A DNA stretch of 64,000 nt. Origin: JABMNT01 sp048262255. Lineage in GTDB: Bacteria > Pseudomonadota > Alphaproteobacteria > Rhodospirillales > Casp-alpha2. Shown here piece after piece: positions 51,764 through 60,123 of this stretch (within the stretch, counting starts at the first letter, position 1; the number at the start of each line of letters is the position of its first letter). The stretch is from contig JBLXFH010000002.1 in the NCBI GenBank assembly GCA_048262255.1, forward strand, positions 806,001 to 870,000. The letters are read 5' to 3'. The notes under the pieces were generated by a model that saw only the letters and a program-made list of their open reading frames with translations, was not told the origin of the DNA and made no database searches. The position numbers and the translations under genes were made by a program.

Positions 51764-52663
51764 ATGACAAAGGCAGGCCCCGCTTCCAGTTCCAGCAGTG
51801 AAATTCTGGCGCCGCGCCTGCAATCGGTGCCGCTGGTTTTCGCCTCACCGCATAGCGGCCAGGCCTATTCCGAAGCTTTTATCCGCTCATCGCGGCTGAG
51901 CGCGCGCCAGTTGCGCCGTTCCGAGGATTCCTTCGTTGACGAAATTTTCGCCTCGGCCCCCGAATTTGGCGCGCCCCTGCTGCGCGCCCATTTCCCGCGT
52001 GCCTATGTGGACGCCAACCGCGCCAAATACGAACTAGACCCGGCCATGTTCATCGATGACCTGCCGACCTATGTCTCAACCAAAACGCCGCGCATTATGG
52101 CCGGCCTTGGCACGGTGCCCCGGATTGTTGCCAATGGCGAGGAAATCTACCGTGAACGACTGGCCTTCGATGAAGCCAAACAGCGCATTGAGAACCACTA
52201 CCAGCCCTATCACAATGCGCTCGCCGGACTGCTTGATCAAACGCTTAAGACTTTCGGCACGGCGCTGTTGATTGACTGTCATTCCATGCCGTCGATCGGT
52301 GACAATGGCCGCGGCCCGGCCTCACCGCCGCTCGCCGACATCGTGCTGGGCGACTGCCATGGCCGCTCCTGCAACCGCCAGATCACCGACATTGCCGAGA
52401 AGGTCTGTCGCGACATGGGCCTGAGCGTTGCCCGCAACCGGCCTTACGCCGGGGGGTATTCGACCAAACATTACGGCAAGCCACGGGCTGGCGTGCACGC
52501 CCTGCAGATCGAGATCAACCGCAGCCTCTATATGGATGAGCTCAGGATCGAACGGGGGCCGGGCCTGGCTCTGCTGGTGCGCCAGATGCGCCGCCTGATC
52601 AACGCCCTGACCTCCATCCAGTTCACGGCGCAACCGGTTACACCGTTGAAAGCCGCCGAATGA
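51764..52663 (+). CDS. N-formylglutamate amidohydrolase family protein
   Basis: 299 residues with the HutG/FGase pattern: VFASPHSGQAY, the His/Asp zinc region LIDCHSMPS, IVLGDCHGRSCN, YAGGYSTKHYGKP and LQIEINRSLYMDE. It hydrolyses N-formylglutamate or related N-acyl amino acids. No other histidine-degradation gene is nearby, so that link is not supported. AGGG lies seven bases before the ATG; the stop overlaps the GNAT start (ATGA). Confidence 0.88.
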   Translation: MTKAGPASSSSSEILAPRLQSVPLVFASPHSGQAYSEAFIRSSRLSARQLRRSEDSFVDEIFASAPEFGAPLLRAHFPRAYVDANRAKYELDPAMFIDDLPTYVSTKTPRIMAGLGTVPRIVANGEEIYRERLAFDEAKQRIENHYQPYHNALAGLLDQTLKTFGTALLIDCHSMPSIGDNGRGPASPPLADIVLGDCHGRSCNRQITDIAEKVCRDMGLSVARNRPYAGGYSTKHYGKPRAGVHALQIEINRSLYMDELRIERGPGLALLVRQMRRLINALTSIQFTAQPVTPLKAAE

Positions 52664-53202
52664 CAACAAAAACCGCTTCCGATATTCTGCTTCGCGATGT
52701 CGAGGATGCGGACCTTCCAGCCATCCAGAAAATTTATGCCTATCAGGTCGAACACGGGGTTTCCAGTTGGGAGGAAACGCCGCCAGACATTGCCGAGATG
52801 ACGCGCCGCCGCGATGGCGTGCTGGCGGCTGGATATCCCTATCGCGTGGCGGTCCGGAACGGCGTGGTGATCGGCTATGCCTATGCCTCGGCCTATCGAC
52901 CGCGCCCGGCCTACCGCTATACGGTCGAACATTCGATCTATATCGCCCCCAATATCCAGCGCGCTGGCGTTGGACGCCTGTTGCTGAAAGACCTGATCGA
53001 AATTTGTACAGCAAAAGGATATCGCCAGATGATTGCGGTAATCGGCGATTCAAACAACGCCATGTCCATCGATTTTCACAAGAAAATGGGCTTTCAGCCA
53101 ATCGGCATCATCTCTTCCATTGGCTACAAATTCGGCCAATGGCTGGACTCCGTAATCCTGCAATTACCACTGGGCGACGGCGACACCACCCCGCCCGCCT
53201 GA
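52660..53202 (+). CDS. GNAT acetyltransferase, phosphinothricin-acetyltransferase-like
   Basis: 180 residues. LRDVEDADLPAIQKIYAYQVEHGVSSWEETPPD at the start, YRYTVEHSIYIAPNIQRAGVGRLLLKDLI for the acetyl-CoA loop (QRAGVG), and IGDSNNAMSIDFHKKMGFQPIG are typical of the Pat/YwnH group, which acetylates amino-acid analogues such as phosphinothricin or methionine sulfoximine. It is translationally coupled to the amidohydrolase. Confidence 0.85.
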   Translation: MTTKTASDILLRDVEDADLPAIQKIYAYQVEHGVSSWEETPPDIAEMTRRRDGVLAAGYPYRVAVRNGVVIGYAYASAYRPRPAYRYTVEHSIYIAPNIQRAGVGRLLLKDLIEICTAKGYRQMIAVIGDSNNAMSIDFHKKMGFQPIGIISSIGYKFGQWLDSVILQLPLGDGDTTPPA

Positions 53203-53242
53203 GAGGTGCAAGAGTTGGCACGGGCATTGCTTATCTATAGGC

Positions 53243-54208
53243 ATGACCCAATATTTAAACCGCTTCACCCCCCTTGTTTTTACGCTGATGTTGGCCGGCG
53301 CCGGCCTGTTCACGGCTCCCGGAACGGCCCTTTCCGGCCCAACCACAACCCCGCAACAGCTTGAAAAAACAGCACAATTATGCACCGAGCAGACGGCGAA
53401 GCTGGAGCAGAGCGAAGACATTCCTCTGCATTTGCTGACCGCCATCTCGCTGGCCGAAACCGGCCGCTGGCAAAAATCTTCCGAGGAAATTCTTGCCTGG
53501 CCCTGGACCGTCACGGCCAATGGACAAGGGCAGCATTTTGACAGCAAGGTGGAAGCGCTGGCCGAAGTGGAAATTCTGGTGACCCAGGGGGTCGAGAATA
53601 TTGATGTGGGCTGCATGCAGGTCAATCTGAAATATCACAACACCGCCTTCGAAACCCTGTCACAGGCCCTCGACCCCGCCACCAATACCCGCTATGCGGC
53701 GCAATTTCTGAAAAAACTCTACGCACCACACAAGGACTGGATGAAAGCCGTCGGCAACTATCATTCCAGCACACCGGACAAAAACCTCAAATACCGGGCC
53801 AAACTGGTCCGCCTGTGGAACAAGACCCGCGCCATCCAGGGCCAACCGACGCTGGAAGTTGTGGAAACCGTCTCGGAAAATAAAAATGCCGCCATGCGGG
53901 AAATCGACTACCAGCGGATCAACAGCCTGAATGCCGCCTTTCAGGCGCGCCGCGCTGCGGACCCTGTCGCCAGCAGCGAAAAGGACCGCTTCATGCAAGC
54001 CGCCATGAAACGCCATGAAGAACTCAATTCCTGGCGGCAAGCCCAGGTGCAGGGCATTGAAATGAAGCACCTTCTGGAAATGCGTCGGGCCGAACAGAAG
54101 CTGCGCGAACGCAAGGAACTGCTGAACCGCGACAAACCGAGCTTTGAAGAACGCCGCCGCGAGCAATTGGGCGAATGGCGTGAAAGCAACCTGTGGACAC
54201 CAAAATAG
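53243..54208 (+). CDS. Periplasmic lytic-transglycosylase-like protein
   Basis: 321 residues with an N-terminal signal peptide (LVFTLMLAGAGLFTAPGTAL). An SLT-type lysozyme fold follows: catalytic Glu in TAISLAETGRW, NIDVGCMQVNLKYH in place of the usual GLMQ segment, and KAVGNYHSSTP. The C-terminal ~100 residues are helical, Arg/Glu-rich and probably coiled coil. It should cut peptidoglycan glycan strands; similar proteins accompany secretion or flagellar machinery, none of which is visible here. Confidence 0.82.
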   Translation: MTQYLNRFTPLVFTLMLAGAGLFTAPGTALSGPTTTPQQLEKTAQLCTEQTAKLEQSEDIPLHLLTAISLAETGRWQKSSEEILAWPWTVTANGQGQHFDSKVEALAEVEILVTQGVENIDVGCMQVNLKYHNTAFETLSQALDPATNTRYAAQFLKKLYAPHKDWMKAVGNYHSSTPDKNLKYRAKLVRLWNKTRAIQGQPTLEVVETVSENKNAAMREIDYQRINSLNAAFQARRAADPVASSEKDRFMQAAMKRHEELNSWRQAQVQGIEMKHLLEMRRAEQKLRERKELLNRDKPSFEERRREQLGEWRESNLWTPK

Positions 54209-54215
54209 GGGCGTC

Positions 54216-55430
54216 CTAAATCACGCCTTCCGCTTTCAGTTTTTCCAGTTCCGCCACCGATACCCCCAATTCATCGCCATAAATCGCCTGATTGGCGTTG
54301 CCCAGTTCCGGCCCGAGCGTGCTCACTTTCCCCGGTGTGGCCGACAGTTTGGGGAAAACTCCTGGCACCATTACATCGCCAATTCCCGGCACATCCACCG
54401 CAATCATGTCTTCGCGGGCTTTGAAGTGCGGGTCCTCGAAAATATCGGCGATGGAGTTGATGGCCCCGGCTGGCACTTCATGATCCACACATAGATGCAG
54501 AACCGCTTTGCGGTCCATGGAGGATGTCCACGCCGTCACCTGCTCGATTACCGTATCACGGGCCGCCAGCCGCGTTGCCTGATCGCCATAGTCCGCCCAC
54601 AAATCAGGGCGGCTCATGGCCTGGGTCAGGCGTTCGAACATTTTATCTGTCGTGCAGGCGATGGAGAGAAACTTGCCATCACCGGTCGGGAAGTGACCAT
54701 GCGGGCAGGCGTTAACGGTGCCGATGCCTTCCGGCTGACGCACGAACCCGTCTCTGGCGAAGCGCGGGACGATTTCATCCAAAGCCCGAAACACTGATTC
54801 ATAAAGTGCCATATCGACCATCTGCCCCTCACCCGTCGCATCGCGGTGGCGGAGCGCCATCAGAATACCGATAGCGCCATAGAGACCCGACATATAATCG
54901 CCCAGTGATGTGGAGCCCGGCGTCACCGGCGTTTCACCCGGTAAACCGGATAAATGGGTCAGCCCGCCAAAGGCATGGGCAATGCGGGCAAAACCGGGGC
55001 GGTCCTTATAAGGGCCGGTTTGTCCATATCCCGAAATACGCAGCAGGATCAGGCGGGGGTTAATGGCCTTCAGTTCCTCCCAGCCCAGCCCCCATTTTTC
55101 GAGCGTACCGGGGCGGAAGTTTTCGCAGACCACATCCGCCGATTTGACCAGTTGCCGGAACAGATCGGCGCCTTGCGTGGCGCGCAGGTTCAGCGTGATC
55201 GATTTTTTGTTGCGGGCTTCGGTCAGCCAGGCCAAAGACGAATCCGCAAGCTCCGTCGGCGTGCCGTAGCGCCGCCAGGGGTCGCCCCCCTTGGGGTTCT
55301 CGATTTTCAGGACGTCCGCCCCGAACTCGCCCAGGATTGCCGCTGCGTAAGGGGCGGCGATAAAAGTTGCAATGTCCAGAACCCGCAGCCCAGACATGGG
55401 GCCGGAATAAGCCTGCTCAGTCGTTGTCAT
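54216..55430 (-). CDS. Class III CoA transferase (CaiB/BaiF family)
   Basis: 404 residues, full family length. LRVLDIATFIAAPYAAAILGEFGADVLKIENPKGGDPWR at the start, NKKSITLNLR, VVCENFRPG, and the catalytic Asp in SLGDYMSGLYG. It moves CoA between carboxylic acids. It is the last gene of a five-gene leftward run and would activate an acid for the dehydrogenase and hydratase encoded just upstream. GAGGG precedes the ATG. Confidence 0.9.
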   Translation of the reverse strand: MTTTEQAYSGPMSGLRVLDIATFIAAPYAAAILGEFGADVLKIENPKGGDPWRRYGTPTELADSSLAWLTEARNKKSITLNLRATQGADLFRQLVKSADVVCENFRPGTLEKWGLGWEELKAINPRLILLRISGYGQTGPYKDRPGFARIAHAFGGLTHLSGLPGETPVTPGSTSLGDYMSGLYGAIGILMALRHRDATGEGQMVDMALYESVFRALDEIVPRFARDGFVRQPEGIGTVNACPHGHFPTGDGKFLSIACTTDKMFERLTQAMSRPDLWADYGDQATRLAARDTVIEQVTAWTSSMDRKAVLHLCVDHEVPAGAINSIADIFEDPHFKAREDMIAVDVPGIGDVMVPGVFPKLSATPGKVSTLGPELGNANQAIYGDELGVSVAELEKLKAEGVI

Positions 55431-55448
55431 GTGAGCCCTCGTTGTAAA

Positions 55449-56303
55449 TCAGTCAAAACGTGCTTTCGCCTGCATCGCCAGCGAACCATCTTCTTTCGAT
55501 GCCCAGACTTCAGCGCCAAGACCCTCATTCAAGAGGCGACCGTTAACCGCAAAAGGCGCCGTATCAAACAGCGGGCTGACGGCCCGGAACGCAAAGGACT
55601 TGAGGGTGCGGTCCGGCTGCTCGCGACGGCACAAGTCCATGAGCAGGGTGGCGATCAGCGGGCCATGCACGATCAGCCCCGGATAGCCCTCCACCTCGGT
55701 CACGTACGAGCGGTCATAATGAATGCGATGGCCGTTAAACGTCAGCGCCGAATAGCGAAACAGCAAGACCGGATCAGGGTCAATGGGCCGTGACCAGTCT
55801 GCACCCTCAGGTGCTTCTTTTGCCGGTGCTGGCGGCGCGTTTTTATCCGGTTCATCCCGGTAAACAATGTCATGTTCATCGACAATACACAGGCCCTGAT
55901 CGTTGGATATTTCATGGCGCACCACGCAAAATACCAGATCCCCCGTCTTGCCCTGTTTATGACTAACATCCTTGATCGTCGAAACGCGTCGGATGGTATC
56001 GCCAACCTTCAACGGTCGTAAAAACTCCAACCGACTGCCCGCCCACATGCGCCGCGGTAAATCGACCGGCGGCAGGAAATCACCGCGCTTTGGGTGGCCG
56101 TCGGGGCCAATTTGCGATTGCGGGGCCTGCGGTAGGAAATAAAGCCAGTGCGTCGATGGCGGCAACACGTCGCCCACCAAAGGATAGGGGTCATCCCGGT
56201 CCAGCATGGCCGCATAACCGGCCAGCGGGGCCGCCGTGACCACATCGTCATAACTTTCGGTTTTACCAACCCATTGGCGGAGATGAGAGATATTGATGCG
56301 CAT
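55449..56303 (-). CDS. MaoC/HTD2-family hydratase, mesaconyl- or 3-methylfumaryl-CoA-hydratase-like
   Basis: 284 residues with a double hot-dog arrangement: an N-terminal FAS1-like dehydratase part (WLYFLPQAPQSQIGPDGHP, LPRRMWAGSRLEF) and a C-terminal MaoC-like part with FRYSALTFNGHRIHYDRSY and GYPGLIVHGPLIATLL, which holds the Asp/His dyad region. This pattern is shared by HTD2-type hydratases. Its ATG overlaps the acyl-CoA dehydrogenase stop by one base (TGATG). Confidence 0.85.
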   Translation of the reverse strand: MRINISHLRQWVGKTESYDDVVTAAPLAGYAAMLDRDDPYPLVGDVLPPSTHWLYFLPQAPQSQIGPDGHPKRGDFLPPVDLPRRMWAGSRLEFLRPLKVGDTIRRVSTIKDVSHKQGKTGDLVFCVVRHEISNDQGLCIVDEHDIVYRDEPDKNAPPAPAKEAPEGADWSRPIDPDPVLLFRYSALTFNGHRIHYDRSYVTEVEGYPGLIVHGPLIATLLMDLCRREQPDRTLKSFAFRAVSPLFDTAPFAVNGRLLNEGLGAEVWASKEDGSLAMQAKARFD

Positions 56304-57451
56304 CAGAAAGACCTCGGCAAATCGAGTACATGTTCGGCAAGATACGACAGCACCAGATTGGTTGAAACCGGTGCAATCCGGAACAAACGCGTTTCGCGGA
56401 ACTTGCGCTCGATGTCATATTCTTCAGCAAAGCCAAAGCCACCATGGGTTTGCAGGCACATGTCCGCCGCCGCCCATGAAGCCTCCGAGGCCAGCAGCTT
56501 GGCCATGTTGGCTTCCGGCCCGCAAGGCTGACCGGCATCGAAGGTTCTCGAGGCCTTATCAACCATAAGCGCAGCCGCTTCCGTTTCCGCATAGGATTTG
56601 GCGATGGGAAACTGAATGCCCTGGTTCTGGCCGATAGGCCGGTCGAACACCTGGCGTTCTGTCGCATAGTCACGGGCTTTTTGGATGAACCAGCGGGCAT
56701 CGCCAATAGCTTCGGAAGCAATCAAAATGCGCTCCGCGTTCATGCCATCGAGAATATAACGAAAGCCTTTACCTTCCTCGCCAACCAGACTCGACGCCGG
56801 AATGCGCAGATCGTCGAAAAACACCTCAGTAGTTGCGTGGTTGAGCATGGCGCGCAGCGGTTTGATAGAGAGACCATTGCCCACCGCTTCACGCATATCG
56901 ACCAGAAACACCGACATCCCGTCATGGGGTTTCGCCCCGGCATCGCGGGGTGCTGTGCGGGCCAGCAGCAACATCAAATCCGAATGCTCGGCCCGTGAGG
57001 TCCAGACCTTCTGTCCGTTAATCACATAGCTATCACCATCGCGTTTCGCCGTTGTGCGGATACGGCTGGTATCCGTACCGGATGTGGGTTCGGTGACGCC
57101 GAATGCCTGTAGGCGCAGCTCGCCCGTGGCGATTTTCGGCAAATATTGCTGTTTCTGCATTTCGCTACCATGGCGGAGAACGGTTCCCATGGTGTACATC
57201 TGGGCATGACAGGCGCCGCCGTTGCATCCCTGTCGGTGAACCTCTTCCAGAATGGCCGAGGCCTCGGCAATGCCAAGCCCGCTACCGCCGTATTCCTCCG
57301 GGATCAGACAGCCCAGAAAGCCGGACTGCGTCAGAGCGTCAACAAATTCGGTCGGATAGGCCCTCTCCCGGTCTTTTTCGCGCCAGTATTCGCCGGGAAA
57401 ACCCTGACAAAGAGCGGCGACGGCATCGCGTATATCCTGATGGTCTTGCAT
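56303..57451 (-). CDS. Acyl-CoA dehydrogenase
   Basis: 382 residues from the ATG at 57451 (AAGGA upstream; the in-frame codon at 57478 lacks a site). Visible: LIPEEYGGSGLGIAEASAILEEV, GVTEPTSGTDTSRIRTTA for the flavin/substrate loop, NGQKVWTSRAEHSDLML, and QTHGGFGFAEEYDIERKFRETRL near the C-terminus with the likely catalytic Glu. It oxidises an acyl-CoA to the enoyl-CoA, which the adjacent hydratase could hydrate. Confidence 0.9.
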   Translation of the reverse strand: MQDHQDIRDAVAALCQGFPGEYWREKDRERAYPTEFVDALTQSGFLGCLIPEEYGGSGLGIAEASAILEEVHRQGCNGGACHAQMYTMGTVLRHGSEMQKQQYLPKIATGELRLQAFGVTEPTSGTDTSRIRTTAKRDGDSYVINGQKVWTSRAEHSDLMLLLARTAPRDAGAKPHDGMSVFLVDMREAVGNGLSIKPLRAMLNHATTEVFFDDLRIPASSLVGEEGKGFRYILDGMNAERILIASEAIGDARWFIQKARDYATERQVFDRPIGQNQGIQFPIAKSYAETEAAALMVDKASRTFDAGQPCGPEANMAKLLASEASWAAADMCLQTHGGFGFAEEYDIERKFRETRLFRIAPVSTNLVLSYLAEHVLDLPRSF

Positions 57452-57488
57452 GGGGGTCCTTAGCTTGAAGAGAAACAAATGGAGTTGG

Positions 57489-58601
57489 CTAACCTAACAG
57501 ATCAGAGAGCCGCGCATAAATGATTTTTAGCTCTTCCTCATCCAAACCGACAATCTCGAAATTCAATACACCCGCATCGAGTTCATGTTCCTGCACGGAT
57601 ATCTGAGGATCACTCTCCGCAAGCTGCTGATTTAATCGGCTTGCTGTTTTACCAAGAGCCTTTTCATCAAAAACGGCCCGTACCCGGGTAAATGGTAATC
57701 CGGTTTGGTCAGGCACACAGCTGGCTGACACGCTTGGTAACTGGTTCAGGAGAACTGAAAAATTCTGAGACTTTTGCTTTTGCTCTTTTTCCCATAGAGC
57801 CATATCCATGCAGGCGCGTTCTTCGACAGCCGCCAGCGTACCGATGATCCCCTCCTTTGTCGGCTTCATGGCGCGGCCAATGCCTTTTTCCTGAACCTGC
57901 ATGGCCTCGGTCAGGTCACGCTGCCCCAACGCCACGCCACAGGTTGGCGCACTCAGGTATTTTTGAGCGCTGGCAATGACCAGATCCGCACCAAAACCGA
58001 TCACCTCATCCAGCCGCAAATCCTGTGCGGCCGCATCGACAACGACCGGCAGGCCCTTGGCATGCGCGAGCCCGATGGCTTCGCCCACAGGCACCGTTCC
58101 GGTTTTACAAAGCCGCGATTCAACACACAACAAGGCGCAGACCCCGTTCTCTGAAAGGGCTGCATCCAAGGCTTCTGTGCTGCACCCCGTCTCCGATCCA
58201 GCAACAACAACCTCGGCCCCCGTCAACCGCACATCCTGCTCAATGGGATGTCCATAATTGACCAGATGCCCGGCTTGAATAACAATACGTTTTTGGAGGC
58301 CCGTCGTGTCAGGGAGCTTCAAGGCCAGGTCCAAATTATTCCCGACCAATATGGCAGCGATCGCCATAGTGATCGAACCTGCCGCGCAATGGGAAAAAGC
58401 CACACTCTCGACACCATAGATTTTGGCAATGCGATTGCCTGCCACTTCTGCCAGTGCGCTCATATCGAAATAATGCTGCAACGATTGCGCAACAGCATTT
58501 GCCACGGCATCCGATGACCTGGAAACACCAAAAGGTGTGTAGGTCCCGCGTGCGTTGATCATTTTGCGGAGCTTTAACTCTTTGTGTATGTCGGAACTCA
58601 T
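57489..58601 (-). CDS. SelA-like PLP enzyme
   Basis: 370 residues of the selenocysteine-synthase-like PLP fold: INARGTYTPFGVSRSS near the start, AVAFSHCAAGSITMAIAAIL, and VIASAQKYLSAPTCGV with probable PLP Lys214. True SelA is longer (about 460 residues) and acts on tRNA; this size fits the ammonia-lyase-like branch (e.g. D-glucosaminate-6-phosphate ammonia lyase). It begins one base after the epimerase stop, so substrates are probably linked. Exact reaction unknown. Confidence 0.8.
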   Translation of the reverse strand: MSSDIHKELKLRKMINARGTYTPFGVSRSSDAVANAVAQSLQHYFDMSALAEVAGNRIAKIYGVESVAFSHCAAGSITMAIAAILVGNNLDLALKLPDTTGLQKRIVIQAGHLVNYGHPIEQDVRLTGAEVVVAGSETGCSTEALDAALSENGVCALLCVESRLCKTGTVPVGEAIGLAHAKGLPVVVDAAAQDLRLDEVIGFGADLVIASAQKYLSAPTCGVALGQRDLTEAMQVQEKGIGRAMKPTKEGIIGTLAAVEERACMDMALWEKEQKQKSQNFSVLLNQLPSVSASCVPDQTGLPFTRVRAVFDEKALGKTASRLNQQLAESDPQISVQEHELDAGVLNFEIVGLDEEELKIIYARLSDLLG

Positions 58602-58602
58602 T

Positions 58603-59583
58603 TCAACCCCATAGGTCAGCTTCTGGCGGGTGGATCAGCCCACTCTCAAATTTTAATCCTGGCTGACGATCCTGCTTCAAAAGCAAAGGCCCGTCCAGAT
58701 CCACAAAGGAAGCAAATTGCCCCAGCAACTGCGCCGGTGCCATAGCCAGAGAGGTCCCGACCATACAGCCAATCATCAGCCCAAACCCCAGCACCTGTGC
58801 TGCCTTGGCCTGTTTCAAGGCTTCAGTGAAACCACCCGTTTTATCGAGTTTGATATTGATTATCTGATATTTACCCAACAAGTCCTGTAATCCCTCAATC
58901 GTATGACACGCCTCGTCGGCGCATAGCGGAATGGGAGATGCAAAACCGCGAAGCCCTGCATCATCACTGGCGGGAACCGGTTGTTCGATCATCTCAACCC
59001 CCAATCCTTTTAAAGCAGGTGCCACGTCTTTCAAAAGATCGGTGGTCCAACCTTCGTTCGGATCGACAATCAGGCGGGCACGGGGAGCATTCTCCTTCAC
59101 AACCTGCATCCGCCCGACAATATTTTTATCGTCCAACTTGACCTTGATCAGAGGTGCATCCATCAATCGCCTTGCCGCCTGCCCCATCTCATCCAGCCTG
59201 CCAAGGCTGATGGTTTCCGCTGTCGTCACAGGTTTTGGTCGGGCAAAGCCAGCCAATTCCCAAACCCGTTGCCTCGTTTTTTTTGCCTGCAAATCCCACA
59301 GAGCGCAATCCACTGCATTTCGTGCAGCCCCTGCCGGCATGGCGCTTGCCAGCCTGGACAGATCCATTCCTTGTAAAAGCTCCGGAATCTGCGCCTCAAT
59401 ATCGGCCACCACCTGCTCGGGAGTTTCTCCGTATCTGGGATAGGGAACACATTCACCCCGCCCTTTATGGAGCCCGTCGGTCAATTCAACCACCACCACA
59501 TCGGCCTGGGTTTTCACGCCGCGCGAAATTGCAAAAGGCCGGGCCAGAGGCCAGGCCTCCCGGGTAATGGCGACGTTGTCCAT
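58603..59583 (-). CDS. Dipeptide epimerase-like enzyme of the enolase superfamily
   Basis: 326 residues. The second catalytic KxK lies in LIKVKLD (Lys147/Lys149); metal ligands Asp174 (IVDPNEGW), Glu200 (MIEQPV) and Asp223 (CADEA); third Lys245 in IINIKLDKTGG. C-terminal GCMVGTSLAMAPA is also typical. It resembles L-Ala-D/L-Glu epimerase (YcjG/YkfB), which works in murein peptide recycling, but relatives act on other dipeptides or N-acyl amino acids. It leads the five-gene operon. Confidence 0.87.
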   Translation of the reverse strand: MDNVAITREAWPLARPFAISRGVKTQADVVVVELTDGLHKGRGECVPYPRYGETPEQVVADIEAQIPELLQGMDLSRLASAMPAGAARNAVDCALWDLQAKKTRQRVWELAGFARPKPVTTAETISLGRLDEMGQAARRLMDAPLIKVKLDDKNIVGRMQVVKENAPRARLIVDPNEGWTTDLLKDVAPALKGLGVEMIEQPVPASDDAGLRGFASPIPLCADEACHTIEGLQDLLGKYQIINIKLDKTGGFTEALKQAKAAQVLGFGLMIGCMVGTSLAMAPAQLLGQFASFVDLDGPLLLKQDRQPGLKFESGLIHPPEADLWG

Positions 59584-59714
59584 TCAGCAATCATCCTGTT
59601 CATGACTTGTAATCTGCCTATTGTTCCCGACCGTTCGGCCGAGTGCAAACCTTGTTGTACATTTGTTGTCTGTGCTAGGGTGCCCAACAGATTTGAATAA
59701 AGGGGGATGCATTT

Positions 59715-60119
59715 ATGCGTTTGGCGCTCGGAATCACAGTCTTTTTGTTTGGGTTTCTGACATTTTCCGTTGGCGGACAATGGCAGCTTGGCCCACAGGA
59801 CGCTAACGCCTTTAATCCTCTTAAATATTGCATCAAAGAGTGCGTCTCGAGCGAAGCAAGCAGCGTCGCGAAATGTCGTAAGAACGAATGCGCTGGATTA
59901 AAAAGCAAAAGCGCCAGAGCAAAATGCGATCGGGCCTGTAACAAACCGCAGGGCCTGCTGGAATTTTGTGACAGTTCCTGCAAAAAATCTCAGATGTGTA
60001 CGCGGGGGCTGGAAATGAAATCGTGTCTTAAAGAAAAATGCGACCCCTATAAGAAATCGGATATTCGTCGCTACATCGAATGCAAAAAAGAAGAATGCAG
60101 CGACATCTGCAAGGGCTAG
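59715..60119 (+). CDS. Secreted cysteine-rich protein of unknown function
   Basis: 134 residues with an N-terminal signal or anchor helix (LALGITVFLFGFLTFSVGG). The mature part has many cysteines, mostly in CxxxC or CxxxxC pairs: CIKEC, CRKNEC, CDRAC, CDSSC, CKKEEC, CSDIC, spaced by Lys-rich helices. The regular helical CxxxC pattern suggests a disulfide-stapled helical hairpin, like CHCH/twin CX3C proteins, or metal binding. No family recognised. It lies between two leftward operons, its stop only four bases from the EAL-like gene. Confidence 0.7.
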   Translation: MRLALGITVFLFGFLTFSVGGQWQLGPQDANAFNPLKYCIKECVSSEASSVAKCRKNECAGLKSKSARAKCDRACNKPQGLLEFCDSSCKKSQMCTRGLEMKSCLKEKCDPYKKSDIRRYIECKKEECSDICKG

Positions 60120-60123
60120 TGCG

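Noticed and set aside
52322..53101. 259-codon minus-strand frame across the amidohydrolase and GNAT genes
   Set aside because: Arg/Pro-rich translation typical of the antisense of GC-rich genes, opposite two clear families.
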